NCBI GenBank assembly: GCA_020054865.1
Contig: JAIHAR010000004.1
Span: 1 to 64,000, forward strand
Source of the DNA: Deferribacteraceae bacterium
GTDB lineage: Bacteria; Chrysiogenota; Deferribacteres; Deferribacterales; Deferrivibrionaceae
Length of the DNA stretch: 64,000 nucleotides
Direction: 5' to 3'
Below are positions 1 to 8,855 of the stretch, piece by piece (position 1 is the stretch's first letter; each line of letters starts with the position of its first letter). The notes under the pieces are model-generated. The model saw nothing but the letters and a program-made list of their open reading frames with translations, made no database searches and was not told the DNA's origin. The translations under genes were made by a program, and so were the position numbers.

Positions 1-1
1 C

Positions 2-100
2 TTGATACAGCCGATTGCGATGGATCAGGGATTACGTTTTGCTATTCGTGAAGGTGGTAGGACAGTTGGTGCTGGCGTTGTCACTGAAATAATTGAGTAA
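2..100 (+). CDS. tuf: Elongation factor Tu, C-terminal end (partial)
   Basis: The window opens inside this gene. The 32 visible residues end in [18 protein letters not shown] followed by a short tail and TAA, which is the diagnostic end of domain 3 of EF-Tu. EF-Tu delivers aminoacyl-tRNA to the ribosome as a GTP complex. Only 12 bases separate its stop from the rpsJ start, so it probably leads the S10 operon, as in many bacteria (str-S10 linkage). The G domain lies outside the window. Confidence 0.95.
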   Translation: MIQPIAMDQGLRFAIREGGRTVGAGVVTEIIE

Positions 101-112
101 CAGAGGGGTATG

Positions 113-421
113 ATGAGCAGCCAAAAAATACGTATTAAGCTCAAAGGCTATGATTATAAAATATTGGATAAGGCTGTAAGAGATATAGTGAATACAGCTA
201 AGAGGACCGGTGCTAAAGTTATCGGTCCTGTCCCTCTTCCTACGAGGATAGAGAAGTATACTATTATCAAATCTCCCCATGTTGACAAAGACGGTAGGGA
301 GCAATTTGAGATAAGGACCCACAAAAGATTGGTGGACATATTTGAACATAATCCTCAGACAATTGATGCATTGATGAAGCTTGAATTGTCTGCAGGTGTT
401 GATGTTGAAATAAAATTATAA
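113..421 (+). CDS. rpsJ: 30S ribosomal protein S10
   Basis: About 102 residues, the normal S10 length, with the typical start [18 protein letters not shown] and the internal [20 protein letters not shown] segment. S10 sits in the head of the small subunit and, with NusB, also acts in antitermination. Two ATG codons lie in tandem at 110 and 113. The GAGGGG ribosome-binding site at 103-108 is too close to the first, so 113 is preferred. First gene of the S10 cluster, followed by rplC. Confidence 0.97.
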   Translation: MSSQKIRIKLKGYDYKILDKAVRDIVNTAKRTGAKVIGPVPLPTRIEKYTIIKSPHVDKDGREQFEIRTHKRLVDIFEHNPQTIDALMKLELSAGVDVEIKL

Positions 422-435
422 GGTAGGGCTTGAAG

Positions 436-1074
436 ATGTTTAAAGGGATAATTGGAAGAAAGATTGGAATGACACAAGTCTTTATGTCAGACGGAGCTGT
501 GGTCCCGGTTACAGTAATTGAAGCAGGCCCTTGTGTAGTAGTCCAGAAAAAAACAAAAGAAACCGATGGCTACAATGCGCTGCAACTTGGATTTGGTAAA
601 ATCCTTAAGGCAAAGAAGGTAAACAAGCCTATGGCTGGCCATTTCAAAAAGAACAACCTGGACTTTTATAAATTTTTAAAAGAGTTCAGGACGGATAATG
701 TTAATGACTTTGAAGTTGGCCAGGAAATTAAAGCTGATATTTTTGAAGAAGGTGAGTTGGTTGATGTTCAAGGTATCAGCATAGGTAAAGGTTTCCAGGG
801 CGTAATTAAAAGACATGGATTTGGCGGTGGTCCTGCAAGCCATGGTTCAGATTTCCACAGAGCACCTGGTTCTATAGGGATGTGCGAGTTTCCGGGCGAA
901 ACATTGAAAGGTAAAAAGATGCCTGGGAGAATGGGGAATAAAACTGTAACTACACAAGGTTTAAAGATTGCCAAAGTTTTGGCAGATAAAAATGTACTGC
1001 TTATTAAAGGGGCTGTACCCGGACATAAAAACGGTATTGTCTATATAAAGAAAAGTACAAAATCTAATAATTAA
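436..1074 (+). CDS. rplC: 50S ribosomal protein L3
   Basis: About 212 residues. It starts [16 protein letters not shown] and carries the conserved [20 protein letters not shown] loop that reaches toward the peptidyl transferase centre. L3 is one of the first proteins to assemble on 23S rRNA. A TTG lies six bases upstream at 430, but the AGGTAGGG site at 421-428 is spaced correctly for ATG 436. Second gene of the S10 cluster, 15 bases ahead of rplD. Confidence 0.97.
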   Translation: MFKGIIGRKIGMTQVFMSDGAVVPVTVIEAGPCVVVQKKTKETDGYNALQLGFGKILKAKKVNKPMAGHFKKNNLDFYKFLKEFRTDNVNDFEVGQEIKADIFEEGELVDVQGISIGKGFQGVIKRHGFGGGPASHGSDFHRAPGSIGMCEFPGETLKGKKMPGRMGNKTVTTQGLKIAKVLADKNVLLIKGAVPGHKNGIVYIKKSTKSNN

Positions 1075-1088
1075 GGATAGAGGTAGTC

Positions 1089-1715
1089 ATGGCTCTTGTA
1101 GAATTGAAAAACCTAAAGAATGAAAAGGTTGGAGAGATTGAATTAAATGATGCGATAATCTCTTACCCTGTAAAGCCTTGGCTTATGCATGAGGTAGTTG
1201 TAAAGCAACTTGCTGATAAAAGGGCAGGCACTCATGCGACAAAAAACAGAGCTAAAATTACAGGTGGTGGCAGAAAACCCTGGAAGCAGAAAGGGACAGG
1301 TAGAGCTCGTGCTGGTTCGATAAGATCACCCCTATGGAGAGGTGGTGCGACTATTTTCGGACCTCAACCAAGAGACTACTCTATAAGTATGCCAAAGAAA
1401 AAGATGAGAAATGCTCTAAAATCAGCTTTTAGGGCAAAGCTTGAAGATGGGAGTATTGAGTTTCTTGAGAACTTAAATATTGAATCTGGAAAAACAAAAG
1501 ATGCCGCTTTGGTGCTGAAAAGTTTTGGAGCAGACAGAAGAGTGCTCCTTGTATTTGACGAATTGGAAGATACAACAATCAGGGCATTCAGAAATATTGA
1601 AAATGTTAAGATATTGCATTTGGATGGCTTAAATGTCTACGATCTTATAAATGCAGATAAAATATTTATCCTCCAGAGCTGTTTACCAAAATTAACGGAG
1701 GTATTGTCCAAATGA
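1089..1715 (+). CDS. rplD: 50S ribosomal protein L4
   Basis: 208 residues, standard length. The conserved loop GGGRKPWKQKGTGRARAGS reaches into the peptide exit tunnel and is where macrolide-resistance changes occur in other bacteria. Its TGA overlaps the ATG of rplW (ATGA), suggesting translational coupling. In Escherichia coli L4 also represses its own operon; no comparable leader can be judged here because the upstream part is outside the window. Confidence 0.97.
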   Translation: MALVELKNLKNEKVGEIELNDAIISYPVKPWLMHEVVVKQLADKRAGTHATKNRAKITGGGRKPWKQKGTGRARAGSIRSPLWRGGATIFGPQPRDYSISMPKKKMRNALKSAFRAKLEDGSIEFLENLNIESGKTKDAALVLKSFGADRRVLLVFDELEDTTIRAFRNIENVKILHLDGLNVYDLINADKIFILQSCLPKLTEVLSK

Positions 1716-1993
1716 TTACTATTTATGACGTAATTAAGAAACCACTTATAACTGAAAAAGCTGTGGATCTTAAAGAAAAGCTTAATCAGGTTGCTTTTGC
1801 TGTTGATAAAAGGGCAAATAAGCATCTTATAAAGACTGCTGTTGAGAAGCTTTTTGATGTTAAGGTTAAAGAAGTTAGAACTATGAACTTTAAAGGTAAA
1901 ACAAAGAGATTTGGTTTAATAGTTGGCAAGCGTAACGACTGGAAAAAAGCTATAGTCGTTCTTGAAAAAGACCAGAAACTTGAGTTTGTTTAG
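1712..1993 (+). CDS. rplW: 50S ribosomal protein L23
   Basis: 93 residues, family length. It begins [20 protein letters not shown] and has the [20 protein letters not shown] core. L23 lies at the tunnel exit and is the docking point for trigger factor and signal recognition particle. It starts inside the stop of rplD, so it is probably translated by coupled reinitiation, and is followed closely by rplB. Confidence 0.97.
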   Translation: MITIYDVIKKPLITEKAVDLKEKLNQVAFAVDKRANKHLIKTAVEKLFDVKVKEVRTMNFKGKTKRFGLIVGKRNDWKKAIVVLEKDQKLEFV

Positions 1994-2004
1994 AGAGGAA
2001 AAAT

Positions 2005-2829
2005 ATGGGAATAAAGAGCTATAAACCAACTTCTGCTGGTGTTAGGTTTAGAACTGGTGACGACTATAAAGATGTTACCACTGATAAACCATTTAAACCT
2101 TTAACTACCAGTCTAAAGAAGAAGAGCGGTAGAAACAATTATGGCAGAATTACTGTAAGGCACCAGGGTGGCGGCCATAAAAAGCTTTACAGAATTATAG
2201 ATTTTAAGAGGGATAAAGAAAACATCCCTGCAAAGGTAAAAACTATTGAATATGATCCAAACAGGAGTGCCAGAATAGCACTTGTATCATATGCTGATGG
2301 TGAGTACAGGTATATTATTGCACCAATCGGTTTGAAGGTAGGGGACACTGTTCTTTCAGGGTCAGATGCCGATATAAAGCCAGGAAATGCTTTGAAACTC
2401 AAAGATATCCCTGTTGGTACAATAATTCATAATGTTGAGATGAGACCTGGCAAAGGTGGGCAGCTTGCAAGATCAGCTGGTACTTATTCCCAGCTTCTTT
2501 CAAAAGAGGGCAAGTACTGCCATTTGAGATTGCCTTCAGGCGAAATCAGGCTTGTTTTGGCAGAGTGTAAGGCATCAATTGGCCAGGTAAGCAACCCTGA
2601 GCATGAAAATATGAGCATTGGTAAGGCAGGTCGGGCACGCTGGTTAGGTATCAGACCTACTGTAAGAGGTGTGGCAATGAACCCAATTGATCACCCACAT
2701 GGTGGTGGTGAAGGTAGAACCAGTGGTGGTAGACACCCTGTTACTCCTTGGGGTATGCCAACCAAAGGATACAAAACCAGAAAGAAAAATAAGCCTTCTA
2801 ACAAATATATTGTTACAAAGCGCAAGTAA
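2005..2829 (+). CDS. rplB: 50S ribosomal protein L2
   Basis: 274 residues, normal length. It carries the N-terminal RNA-binding stretch [15 protein letters not shown] and the C-terminal [20 protein letters not shown], whose histidine is needed for peptidyl-transferase activity. L2 is among the most conserved large-subunit proteins and bridges to the small subunit. A GAGGAAAA ribosome-binding site precedes ATG 2005. It sits in the expected order between rplW and rpsS. Confidence 0.98.
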   Translation: MGIKSYKPTSAGVRFRTGDDYKDVTTDKPFKPLTTSLKKKSGRNNYGRITVRHQGGGHKKLYRIIDFKRDKENIPAKVKTIEYDPNRSARIALVSYADGEYRYIIAPIGLKVGDTVLSGSDADIKPGNALKLKDIPVGTIIHNVEMRPGKGGQLARSAGTYSQLLSKEGKYCHLRLPSGEIRLVLAECKASIGQVSNPEHENMSIGKAGRARWLGIRPTVRGVAMNPIDHPHGGGEGRTSGGRHPVTPWGMPTKGYKTRKKNKPSNKYIVTKRK

Positions 2830-2840
2830 GGGGGTAAAAA

Positions 2841-3122
2841 GTGCCTAGATCGCTTAAAAAAGGACCTTTCATAGATGATCATCTGTTGAAAAAAGTAGAA
2901 AAGGCTGTGGAAACAGGTGACAAGAAAGTAATAAAGACCTGGTCACGCAGAAGTACGATAACACCACAGATGGTAGGGCTTACTTTTGCTGTACACAATG
3001 GTCATAAGTTTATCCCTGTTTATGTAACTGAAAACATGGTTGGGCATAAACTTGGTGAATTTGCTCTTACAAGGACTTTTAAAGGGCATAAAAAAGACGA
3101 TAAGAAAGTAAAAGGTAGATAG
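2841..3122 (+). CDS. rpsS: 30S ribosomal protein S19
   Basis: 93 residues with a GTG start behind AAGGGGGT. The sequence [18 protein letters not shown] and later [15 protein letters not shown] with [13 protein letters not shown] are diagnostic of S19. The protein pairs with S13 in the head of the small subunit near the A and P site tRNAs. Gene order rplB-rpsS-rplV is standard. Confidence 0.97.
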   Translation: MPRSLKKGPFIDDHLLKKVEKAVETGDKKVIKTWSRRSTITPQMVGLTFAVHNGHKFIPVYVTENMVGHKLGEFALTRTFKGHKKDDKKVKGR

Positions 3123-3131
3123 AGGTAGAGC

Positions 3132-3464
3132 ATGGTTTCGACAGCAATAGGAAAATATATGAGAGTATCTCCCCGCAAGGCAAGACCTGTTGCTGATTTG
3201 GTGAGAGGCAAAAATGTTGAGGAAGCTATGAATATTTTGAAATTTTCACCTAAGAAAGCTTCTAAAATGATTGCTTCAGTAATCAAATCAGCGATAGCAA
3301 ATGCGGAAGAGAACTATAATTACAGGGATATTAGTAAATTAAAAGTGTCTGAAATAAAAATTGATAACGGACCTTTTCTTAAAAGATATACTCCTCGTGC
3401 ATATGGCAGAGCTACCCCTATTAAAAGAAGGACCAGCCATATTACTGTGGTTTTAGCTGAATAG
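3132..3464 (+). CDS. rplV: 50S ribosomal protein L22
   Basis: 110 residues. It has the [16 protein letters not shown] start and the C-terminal beta-hairpin segment [20 protein letters not shown], which lines the exit tunnel opposite L4 and helps form the constriction sensed by stalling peptides. The start ATG 3132 follows GAGGTAGAGC. Normal position in the cluster before rpsC. Confidence 0.97.
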   Translation: MVSTAIGKYMRVSPRKARPVADLVRGKNVEEAMNILKFSPKKASKMIASVIKSAIANAEENYNYRDISKLKVSEIKIDNGPFLKRYTPRAYGRATPIKRRTSHITVVLAE

Positions 3465-3477
3465 TGGAGGTGAAGTA

Positions 3478-4134
3478 GTGGGTCAGAAGGTACATCCTAA
3501 CGGGATAAGGTTAGGAATAAATAAATATTGGAAATCAGTTTGGTTTGCAAATAAAAAAGAGTATGCTGCTAATTTGATGGAAGACCTCAAAATAAGAAAG
3601 TTTCTGAAAGACAGACTTAAGCTGGCTGGTATCTCAGAAATCAATATTGAGAGAATGGGGTCAAAAATAAAAATTACTCTTAACACAAGCAGACCCGGGA
3701 TTGTTATTGGGAAAAAAGGCGCTGAGATTGAAAAACTTAAGGAAGACCTTAGAAAATTTACTAAAGCTGATGTGCATCTGGGAATAAAAGAGGTTAAAAA
3801 ACCTGAAATAGATGCCCAGCTTATAGCCGAAAATATAGCTTTGCAGCTTGAAAGAAGGGTTGCATTTAGAAGGGCAATGAAAAAAGCAGTTTTGCAGGCT
3901 ATAAAGTCAGGCGCTCAGGGTATTAAGATTGCATGCTCAGGAAGATTGGCTGGAGCAGATATGGCCAGGACCGAATGGTATATCAAAGGTAGAGTGCCTC
4001 TTCAAACTCTTAGGGCAGATATCGATTATGGATTTGCCGAAGCTCTTACTACATATGGTTTAACAGGTATCAAAGTTTGGGTATTCAAGGGCGAAATAAT
4101 CGAAGACAAGAATAAAAATTTAGAGGTAGAGTAA
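3478..4134 (+). CDS. rpsC: 30S ribosomal protein S3
   Basis: 218 residues, GTG start behind GTGGAGGTG. It begins [19 protein letters not shown] and has the KH RNA-binding motif [18 protein letters not shown] at roughly residues 74-91, then the C-terminal [20 protein letters not shown]3 forms part of the mRNA entry site and helicase. Only one base separates its stop from the rplP start. Confidence 0.97.
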   Translation: MGQKVHPNGIRLGINKYWKSVWFANKKEYAANLMEDLKIRKFLKDRLKLAGISEINIERMGSKIKITLNTSRPGIVIGKKGAEIEKLKEDLRKFTKADVHLGIKEVKKPEIDAQLIAENIALQLERRVAFRRAMKKAVLQAIKSGAQGIKIACSGRLAGADMARTEWYIKGRVPLQTLRADIDYGFAEALTTYGLTGIKVWVFKGEIIEDKNKNLEVE

Positions 4135-4135
4135 T

Positions 4136-4564
4136 ATGTTAATGCCATCCAGAATGAAATATAGAAAGCAGTTTAAGGGCAGAATCAAAGGGAAGGCAAC
4201 CAAAGGAAATACGATTGAGTTTGGTGACTTTGGCATTGTTGCTCTTGAACATGGCAAGATAACAAGCAGGCAGATTGAGGCAGCAAGGATTGCTATTAAC
4301 AGATATCTGAAAAGAGGTGGTAAGGTTTATATCAGGATATTTCCTCATAAGCCAATTACTGCAAAGCCTGCGGAAACTCGTCAAGGTAAAGGTAAAGGTG
4401 CTGTGGAGTACTATGTTGCTCCAGTTAAAATTGGCACTGTGTTATACGAAGTAAAGGGCGTAAGTGAGGAATTGGCAAGAGAAGCGTTTAGACTTGCTAT
4501 CCACAAGTTGCCTATTAAATGTAAGTTTATATCAAAATCAGATACAGCTGTTAAGGAGCAATGA
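4136..4564 (+). CDS. rplP: 50S ribosomal protein L16
   Basis: 142 residues. It starts [15 protein letters not shown] and includes [19 protein letters not shown] with the usual C-terminal region [20 protein letters not shown]16 contacts the A-site tRNA elbow and is needed for late 50S assembly. Its stop TGA overlaps the ATG of rpmC, indicating coupled translation. Confidence 0.97.
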   Translation: MLMPSRMKYRKQFKGRIKGKATKGNTIEFGDFGIVALEHGKITSRQIEAARIAINRYLKRGGKVYIRIFPHKPITAKPAETRQGKGKGAVEYYVAPVKIGTVLYEVKGVSEELAREAFRLAIHKLPIKCKFISKSDTAVKEQ

Positions 4565-4761
4565 ATATGAAAGCAGCAGAACTTAAGAATATGTCTGTTG
4601 AAGAGCTGAAAACGAAACATGCTGAACTTAAGGAAAATTTGTTCAGACTAAAATTTAAGCTTTCAACAGGTGACCTGGAAGATACTTCGCAAATATCAAA
4701 GACGAAGAAGGACATTGCCAGAATCCTTACAATTATCAATGAAAAACAAGCAGAGGGATAA
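4561..4761 (+). CDS. rpmC: 50S ribosomal protein L29
   Basis: 66 residues. The short helical hairpin contains [20 protein letters not shown] and the [20 protein letters not shown] signature. L29 lies by L23 at the tunnel exit. ATG 4561 overlaps the rplP stop; a second in-frame ATG at 4567 would remove only two residues. The stop TAA sits one base before the rpsQ start. Confidence 0.95.
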   Translation: MNMKAAELKNMSVEELKTKHAELKENLFRLKFKLSTGDLEDTSQISKTKKDIARILTIINEKQAEG

Positions 4762-4762
4762 G

Positions 4763-5032
4763 ATGGAAAGAAACTATCGCAAAGTAAGGCGCGGTGTTGT
4801 AGTTAGCAATAAGATGGATAAAACAGTTGTTGTTAAAGTTGAAACGCTAAAACTACACAAAAAATACCACAAGTTTATAAAGCGCACTAAGAAATTTATG
4901 GCTCATGATGAAGCTAATGAGATGAGGCCTGGAGATATAGTGGAAATTATGGAAACAAGGCCTCTCAGCAAGCATAAGCGCTGGAGAGTTGTTAAATTAA
5001 TTGAGCGTCCAGTTGGCGATGCTGGAAATTAA
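4763..5032 (+). CDS. rpsQ: 30S ribosomal protein S17
   Basis: 89 residues from ATG 4763, immediately after the rpmC stop, preceded by the site AGAGGG. The OB-fold sequence [21 protein letters not shown] and the C-terminal [17 protein letters not shown] are typical of S17, a primary 16S rRNA binder. The frame is open further upstream inside rpmC, but family alignment and the ribosome-binding site fix the start here. Confidence 0.97.
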   Translation: MERNYRKVRRGVVVSNKMDKTVVVKVETLKLHKKYHKFIKRTKKFMAHDEANEMRPGDIVEIMETRPLSKHKRWRVVKLIERPVGDAGN

Positions 5033-5049
5033 TTTTAGGGAGAATAGCT

Positions 5050-5418
5050 ATGATTCAGATACAGACGAGATTGAAAGTTGCCGATAACTCCGGTGCAAAA
5101 GAGATTATGTGTATAAAAGTTCTTGGCGGCTCGAAGAAGAAGTATGGCTCAATAGGTGATGTGATAGTTGCCAGCGTAAAATCTGCCATACCTGATAGTA
5201 ATATTAAGAAAGGAGCCGTTGTTAAGGCTGTTATAGTTAGAACAAAAAAAGAGAAGCGTCGTGCTGATGGAACTTATATTAAGTTTGATGATAATGCTGC
5301 TGTTATCCTGAATAAAAACCTTGAACCAGTTGGAACCAGGGTATTTGGACCGGTGGCGAGAGACCTTAGAGCCAAAGGGTTTCTTAAAATAGTTTCCATG
5401 GCACCTGAAGTTCTTTAG
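5050..5418 (+). CDS. rplN: 50S ribosomal protein L14
   Basis: 122 residues, the invariant L14 length. It starts [20 protein letters not shown] and ends in the conserved [20 protein letters not shown] segment. L14 forms intersubunit bridges with 16S rRNA and is a binding site for the silencing factor RsfS. First gene of the classical spc operon segment, followed nine bases later by rplX. Confidence 0.98.
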   Translation: MIQIQTRLKVADNSGAKEIMCIKVLGGSKKKYGSIGDVIVASVKSAIPDSNIKKGAVVKAVIVRTKKEKRRADGTYIKFDDNAAVILNKNLEPVGTRVFGPVARDLRAKGFLKIVSMAPEVL

Positions 5419-5427
5419 GAGGTATGG

Positions 5428-5754
5428 ATGCTTAAATACAAACTTAAAAAAGATGATCCGATAGTTGTTATTGCTGGAAAAGAGAAAGGCAAAACATCGA
5501 AGGTACTCAAAATTGACAGAGCTAAAAGTAAAATATATGCCGAGGGTCTTAACATTGTCAAAAGGCATGTAAAACCTAATCAGCTTAACCCTGAAGGGGG
5601 TATAATTGAGAAAGAGATGCCTATCCATGTTTCCAATGTAATGTATCTTTGCAAAAAATGTGATAAGGGCGTAAGACTTGGCTATAAAGTTCTTGAGTCC
5701 GGTGAAAAGAAGAGATTTTGCAGATCATGCGGCGAAATAATTGATAAAGATTAA
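5428..5754 (+). CDS. rplX: 50S ribosomal protein L24
   Basis: 108 residues with the N-terminal KOW motif DDPIVVIAGKEKGKTSKVLK. The C-terminal CxxC pairs (Cys75/Cys78 and Cys98/Cys101) resemble a zinc ribbon, as in many bacterial L24 proteins. L24 initiates 50S assembly. It lies between rplN and rplE in the standard order with a good AGGAGGT site. Confidence 0.96.
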   Translation: MLKYKLKKDDPIVVIAGKEKGKTSKVLKIDRAKSKIYAEGLNIVKRHVKPNQLNPEGGIIEKEMPIHVSNVMYLCKKCDKGVRLGYKVLESGEKKRFCRSCGEIIDKD

Positions 5755-5769
5755 TAGAGAGGAACAGAT

Positions 5770-6312
5770 ATGTCAGTATTAAAGGAAAAGTATTTAAAAG
5801 AAGTTGTTCCTTACTTAATGGATAAATTCAAGTACAAGAACATTATGGAAGTTCCAAAAATTGAAAAGGTTGTCCTCAATATGGGGGTTGGAGAAGCAGT
5901 TAGCAATTCAAAAGTACTTGAATTTGCACTAAGAGATATGGAACTTATAGCTGGCCAGAAGCCGGTAGTAACTAAGGCAAAAAAATCTATTGCCGGTTTT
6001 AAGTTAAGAGAAGGGATGCCTATTGGATGTAAGGTTACACTTAGAAAAGAAAGGTGCTATGAGTTTTTAAACAGACTGTTTAACATTGCATTAGCAAGGG
6101 TAAGAGACTTTGCCGGTGTAAACCCAAACTCTTTTGACGGTAGAGGGAATTATGCCCTTGGTATCAAGGAGCAGATAGTTTTCCCTGAGATAGATTATGA
6201 CAAAATTGATAAGATCAGAGGGTTTGATGTGATTATTACCACTACTGCAAAAACCGATGAAGAGGCAAGAGAGCTTTTAAAAGCACTGGGAATGCCTTTT
6301 GCTAATAATTAG
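5770..6312 (+). CDS. rplE: 50S ribosomal protein L5
   Basis: 180 residues, standard. Key stretches are [19 protein letters not shown], the P-site loop region [20 protein letters not shown] and the C-terminal [19 protein letters not shown]5 binds 5S rRNA in the central protuberance. It is followed nine bases later by rpsN. Confidence 0.97.
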   Translation: MSVLKEKYLKEVVPYLMDKFKYKNIMEVPKIEKVVLNMGVGEAVSNSKVLEFALRDMELIAGQKPVVTKAKKSIAGFKLREGMPIGCKVTLRKERCYEFLNRLFNIALARVRDFAGVNPNSFDGRGNYALGIKEQIVFPEIDYDKIDKIRGFDVIITTTAKTDEEARELLKALGMPFANN

Positions 6313-6321
6313 GAGGACTAA

Positions 6322-6507
6322 GTGGCTACAACTGCAAAGAATAATCATGCTCTTAAAAAGAAAAAATTTAAGGTCAGAGAATACAACAGGTGTCCAATCT
6401 GCGGAAGACCAAGATCATTTATGAGAAGGTTTAATATGTGCAGGTTGTGTTTTAGAAAGTTAGCCCATGAGGGGGTAATACCCGGGCTTAAGAAATCCAG
6501 CTGGTAA
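6322..6507 (+). CDS. rpsN: 30S ribosomal protein S14, zinc-binding short type
   Basis: 61 residues, GTG start behind TAGGAGGA. This is the short type Z form with four cysteines (24, 27, 40, 43) arranged CPIC and CRLC, which coordinate zinc. The longer cysteine-free paralog found in some genomes is not visible in this window. S14 lies in the head of the small subunit near S3 and S10. Confidence 0.97.
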   Translation: MATTAKNNHALKKKKFKVREYNRCPICGRPRSFMRRFNMCRLCFRKLAHEGVIPGLKKSSW

Positions 6508-6548
6508 AAGTTGGATATCGATTACCTAAACATATAAGGAGAGAAAAA

Positions 6549-6947
6549 ATGGTAATGACTGATCCTATTGCAGATATGCTCAGCAGAATCAGGAATGCTG
6601 TGCAGGTTAATTTTCAAGAAGTGCTAATCCCATACTCAAAAATCAAAGAAGGGATAGCGGCGATTCTTAGAGATGAAGGCTATATTAAGAATTACAGAGT
6701 TGTTGAAGATGGGTCCAAGAAGAATATTGTTGTTTATTTAAAGTACACTGAGACTGGAGAGTCAGTTATAAGAGGTCTTAAAAAGATAAGCAAGCCAGGT
6801 AGAAGAGTTTATACAAAATCTAAAAATCTTGACACTGTGTTGGGAGGACTTGGAACAGGAATAGTATCTACTTCCAAGGGATTAATGACTGTTAAGCAAT
6901 GCCTGAGAGATAAGGTCGGCGGCGAATATATTTGTCAAGTATGGTAA
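6549..6947 (+). CDS. rpsH: 30S ribosomal protein S8
   Basis: 132 residues. It starts VMTDPIADMLSRIRNAVQ and ends with TSKGLMTVKQCLRDKVGGEY, both typical of S8, a primary 16S rRNA binder and, in E. coli, repressor of the spc operon. ATG 6549 is correctly spaced from AAGGAGAG; ATG 6555 is an alternative. The 41-base gap before it is the widest within the spc part. Confidence 0.97.
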   Translation: MVMTDPIADMLSRIRNAVQVNFQEVLIPYSKIKEGIAAILRDEGYIKNYRVVEDGSKKNIVVYLKYTETGESVIRGLKKISKPGRRVYTKSKNLDTVLGGLGTGIVSTSKGLMTVKQCLRDKVGGEYICQVW

Positions 6948-6960
6948 TTGGAGATTTAAG

Positions 6961-7500
6961 ATGTCAAGAATAGGTAAAAAACCGGTTGATATACCCGCCG
7001 GGGTAGAAGTTAATATAAAAGAAGGATATATAGTTGTTAAGGGACCTAAAGGGGAGCTTAAACAAAAACTTCACGATAAAGTAGCTGTCAGTGTTGAAGA
7101 TAAACAAGTTGTTGTAAATAAAAAAGATGAAACCAAACTTGCAAGATCACTTTTTGGCCTCTACAGAACTCTTATCGCCAATATGGTAGAAGGCGTAGTG
7201 AAGGGCTATGAAAAGAGACTTGAGATAGTTGGTGTTGGTTACAGGGCTGCATTAAAAGGTAAAGACCTTGATCTCTCACTTGGTTTTTCACACCCTGTGT
7301 TAGTTTCCCCTCCTGAAGGTATAGAGTTTGCAGTTGAAGGTCAGCAAAAAATTGTTGTCAAAGGTATTGACAAGCAATTAGTTGGTCAGGTTGCTGCTGA
7401 TATAAGGAAGATAAGGAAGCCTGAGCCTTATAAAGGCAAAGGTGTTCGTTATGAAGGGGAAAGAATAATAAGAAAAGCCGGCAAAACAGGTAAAAAGTAA
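6961..7500 (+). CDS. rplF: 50S ribosomal protein L6
   Basis: 179 residues. It starts MSRIGKKPVDIPAGVEVNI and contains RLEIVGVGYRAALKGKDLDL and the C-terminal rRNA-binding KPEPYKGKGVRYEGERIIRK. L6 lies near the sarcin-ricin loop at the factor-binding site. It is followed by rplR after 12 bases. Confidence 0.98.
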   Translation: MSRIGKKPVDIPAGVEVNIKEGYIVVKGPKGELKQKLHDKVAVSVEDKQVVVNKKDETKLARSLFGLYRTLIANMVEGVVKGYEKRLEIVGVGYRAALKGKDLDLSLGFSHPVLVSPPEGIEFAVEGQQKIVVKGIDKQLVGQVAADIRKIRKPEPYKGKGVRYEGERIIRKAGKTGKK

Positions 7501-7512
7501 GAGAGGTGTGAC

Positions 7513-7878
7513 GTGGCTAAAATAGATAAAAATGCTGCCAGAAAAAAGAGACATTTTAGAATAAGAAAGAAAATTTCTGGTAATTCTGAAAGACCAAGGC
7601 TAAATGTATTTAAAAGTAATAGGTATTTTTATGCTCAGCTGATAGATGATGCTACCGGTCATACAATTGTAGCAGCCAGCTCATTGGAAAAGGAGCTTAA
7701 ATCTGTTTGTGAGTCAAAATGCAATATTGAGACTGCTAAAAAAGTAGGTGAGCTGATAGCTAAAAGGGCAAAAGAGAAGGGCTTGACTTCTGTTGTTTTC
7801 GACAGGGGCGGCTATATTTATCACGGAAAAATAAAAGCGTTTGCTGATTCAGCCAGAGAAGCTGGATTAGAATTTTAA
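7513..7878 (+). CDS. rplR: 50S ribosomal protein L18
   Basis: 121 residues, GTG start after AGAGGTGT. Motifs include [20 protein letters not shown] and the C-terminal [20 protein letters not shown] with AREAGLEF. L18 binds 5S rRNA with L5. Standard order rplF-rplR-rpsE. Confidence 0.97.
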   Translation: MAKIDKNAARKKRHFRIRKKISGNSERPRLNVFKSNRYFYAQLIDDATGHTIVAASSLEKELKSVCESKCNIETAKKVGELIAKRAKEKGLTSVVFDRGGYIYHGKIKAFADSAREAGLEF

Positions 7879-7892
7879 TATGGAGGCCTAAG

Positions 7893-8384
7893 TTGAGTAC
7901 TGTAGAAAATCAATTGGTTGATAAAGTTGTCCATATAGGTAGAGTTACAAAGGTTGTAAAGGGTGGTAGAATTTTCAGGTTTACTGCTATTGTTGTTGTT
8001 GGGGATTATAATGGAAAAGTCGGAATAGGACATGGAAAAGCCAGGGAAGTACCTGATGCAATCAGAAAAGCACTTGAAATGGCTAAGAAGAATATGGTTG
8101 AAGTACCGGTGTCTAAAGGGACTATTCCACATAAGGTTATTGGTAGGTTTGGTGCAGCTGAAATTGTTATGAAGCCTGCTGCTCCTGGTACAGGAATTAT
8201 CGCAGGGGGTGTTGCGAGGTCTCTTTTTGAACTTGCTGGCGTACAAAACATTTTGGCAAAATCTGTAAGAAGCAGGAATCCATACAATGTGCTTTATGCT
8301 GTTATGGATGGATTTGAAAAGATAAGAACAGTAAGTGAAATCGCCTCTGCAAGAGGTAAGACTATTCAAGAAGTAATTATCTAA
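7893..8384 (+). CDS. rpsE: 30S ribosomal protein S5
   Basis: 163 residues, read from TTG 7893 behind TGGAGGCC. It has the double-stranded RNA-binding-like start VVHIGRVTKVVKGGRIFRFT, then VGIGHGKAREVPDAIRKA and the GGVARSLFELAGVQNILAKS segment. S5 is involved in decoding fidelity and the mRNA entry pore. The next gene, only 15 bases on, is rplO rather than rpmD. Confidence 0.97.
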   Translation: MSTVENQLVDKVVHIGRVTKVVKGGRIFRFTAIVVVGDYNGKVGIGHGKAREVPDAIRKALEMAKKNMVEVPVSKGTIPHKVIGRFGAAEIVMKPAAPGTGIIAGGVARSLFELAGVQNILAKSVRSRNPYNVLYAVMDGFEKIRTVSEIASARGKTIQEVII

Positions 8385-8399
8385 TAAGGGGTAAGAACT

Positions 8400-8840
8400 A
8401 TGAAGATACATGATTTAAAACCCGCTCCTGGCTCTAAGAAGAACAGGAAAAGAGTTGGAAGAGGCAGCGGTAGTGGTCTTGGTACTACAGCTGGCAAAGG
8501 TCACAAAGGTCAGAAGGCAAGATCTGGTGGCGGCGTTAAGGCAGGATTTGAAGGCGGTCAGATGCCGCTTGCAAGAAGATTGCCTAAAAGAGGTTTTAAC
8601 AACAAGAGGTTTGCTGCTGTTTATGAAATAGTAAATCTCGGTAGTATTGAGCAAAAATTTAATAATGGTGAAACTGTAAGTATAGAAACTTTGATAGAAA
8701 AAAATCTTATAAAAGGGAATAAAGGTGGCGTCAAAGTGCTTGCTGAGGGCGAGTTCACAAAAAAACTTACTTTTGTTGTGGATAAGGTTTCAGCCTCTGC
8801 TGCTGAGAAAATTAAAGAATTAGGCGGGGAGATTAAATAA
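8400..8840 (+). CDS. rplO: 50S ribosomal protein L15
   Basis: 146 residues. The N-terminal glycine/lysine-rich extension includes [20 protein letters not shown], and [12 protein letters not shown] follows. This long extension threads into 23S rRNA. It directly follows rpsE where most bacteria have rpmD (L30), and precedes secY by 15 bases. Confidence 0.97.
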   Translation: MKIHDLKPAPGSKKNRKRVGRGSGSGLGTTAGKGHKGQKARSGGGVKAGFEGGQMPLARRLPKRGFNNKRFAAVYEIVNLGSIEQKFNNGETVSIETLIEKNLIKGNKGGVKVLAEGEFTKKLTFVVDKVSASAAEKIKELGGEIK

Positions 8841-8855
8841 TACCTGGAGATTCTG

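Noticed and set aside
5149-5628. Long minus-strand open frame (159 codons) opposite rplN and rplX
   Set aside because: Lies antisense to two certain ribosomal genes, has no ribosome-binding site or recognisable domain; a codon-usage shadow.
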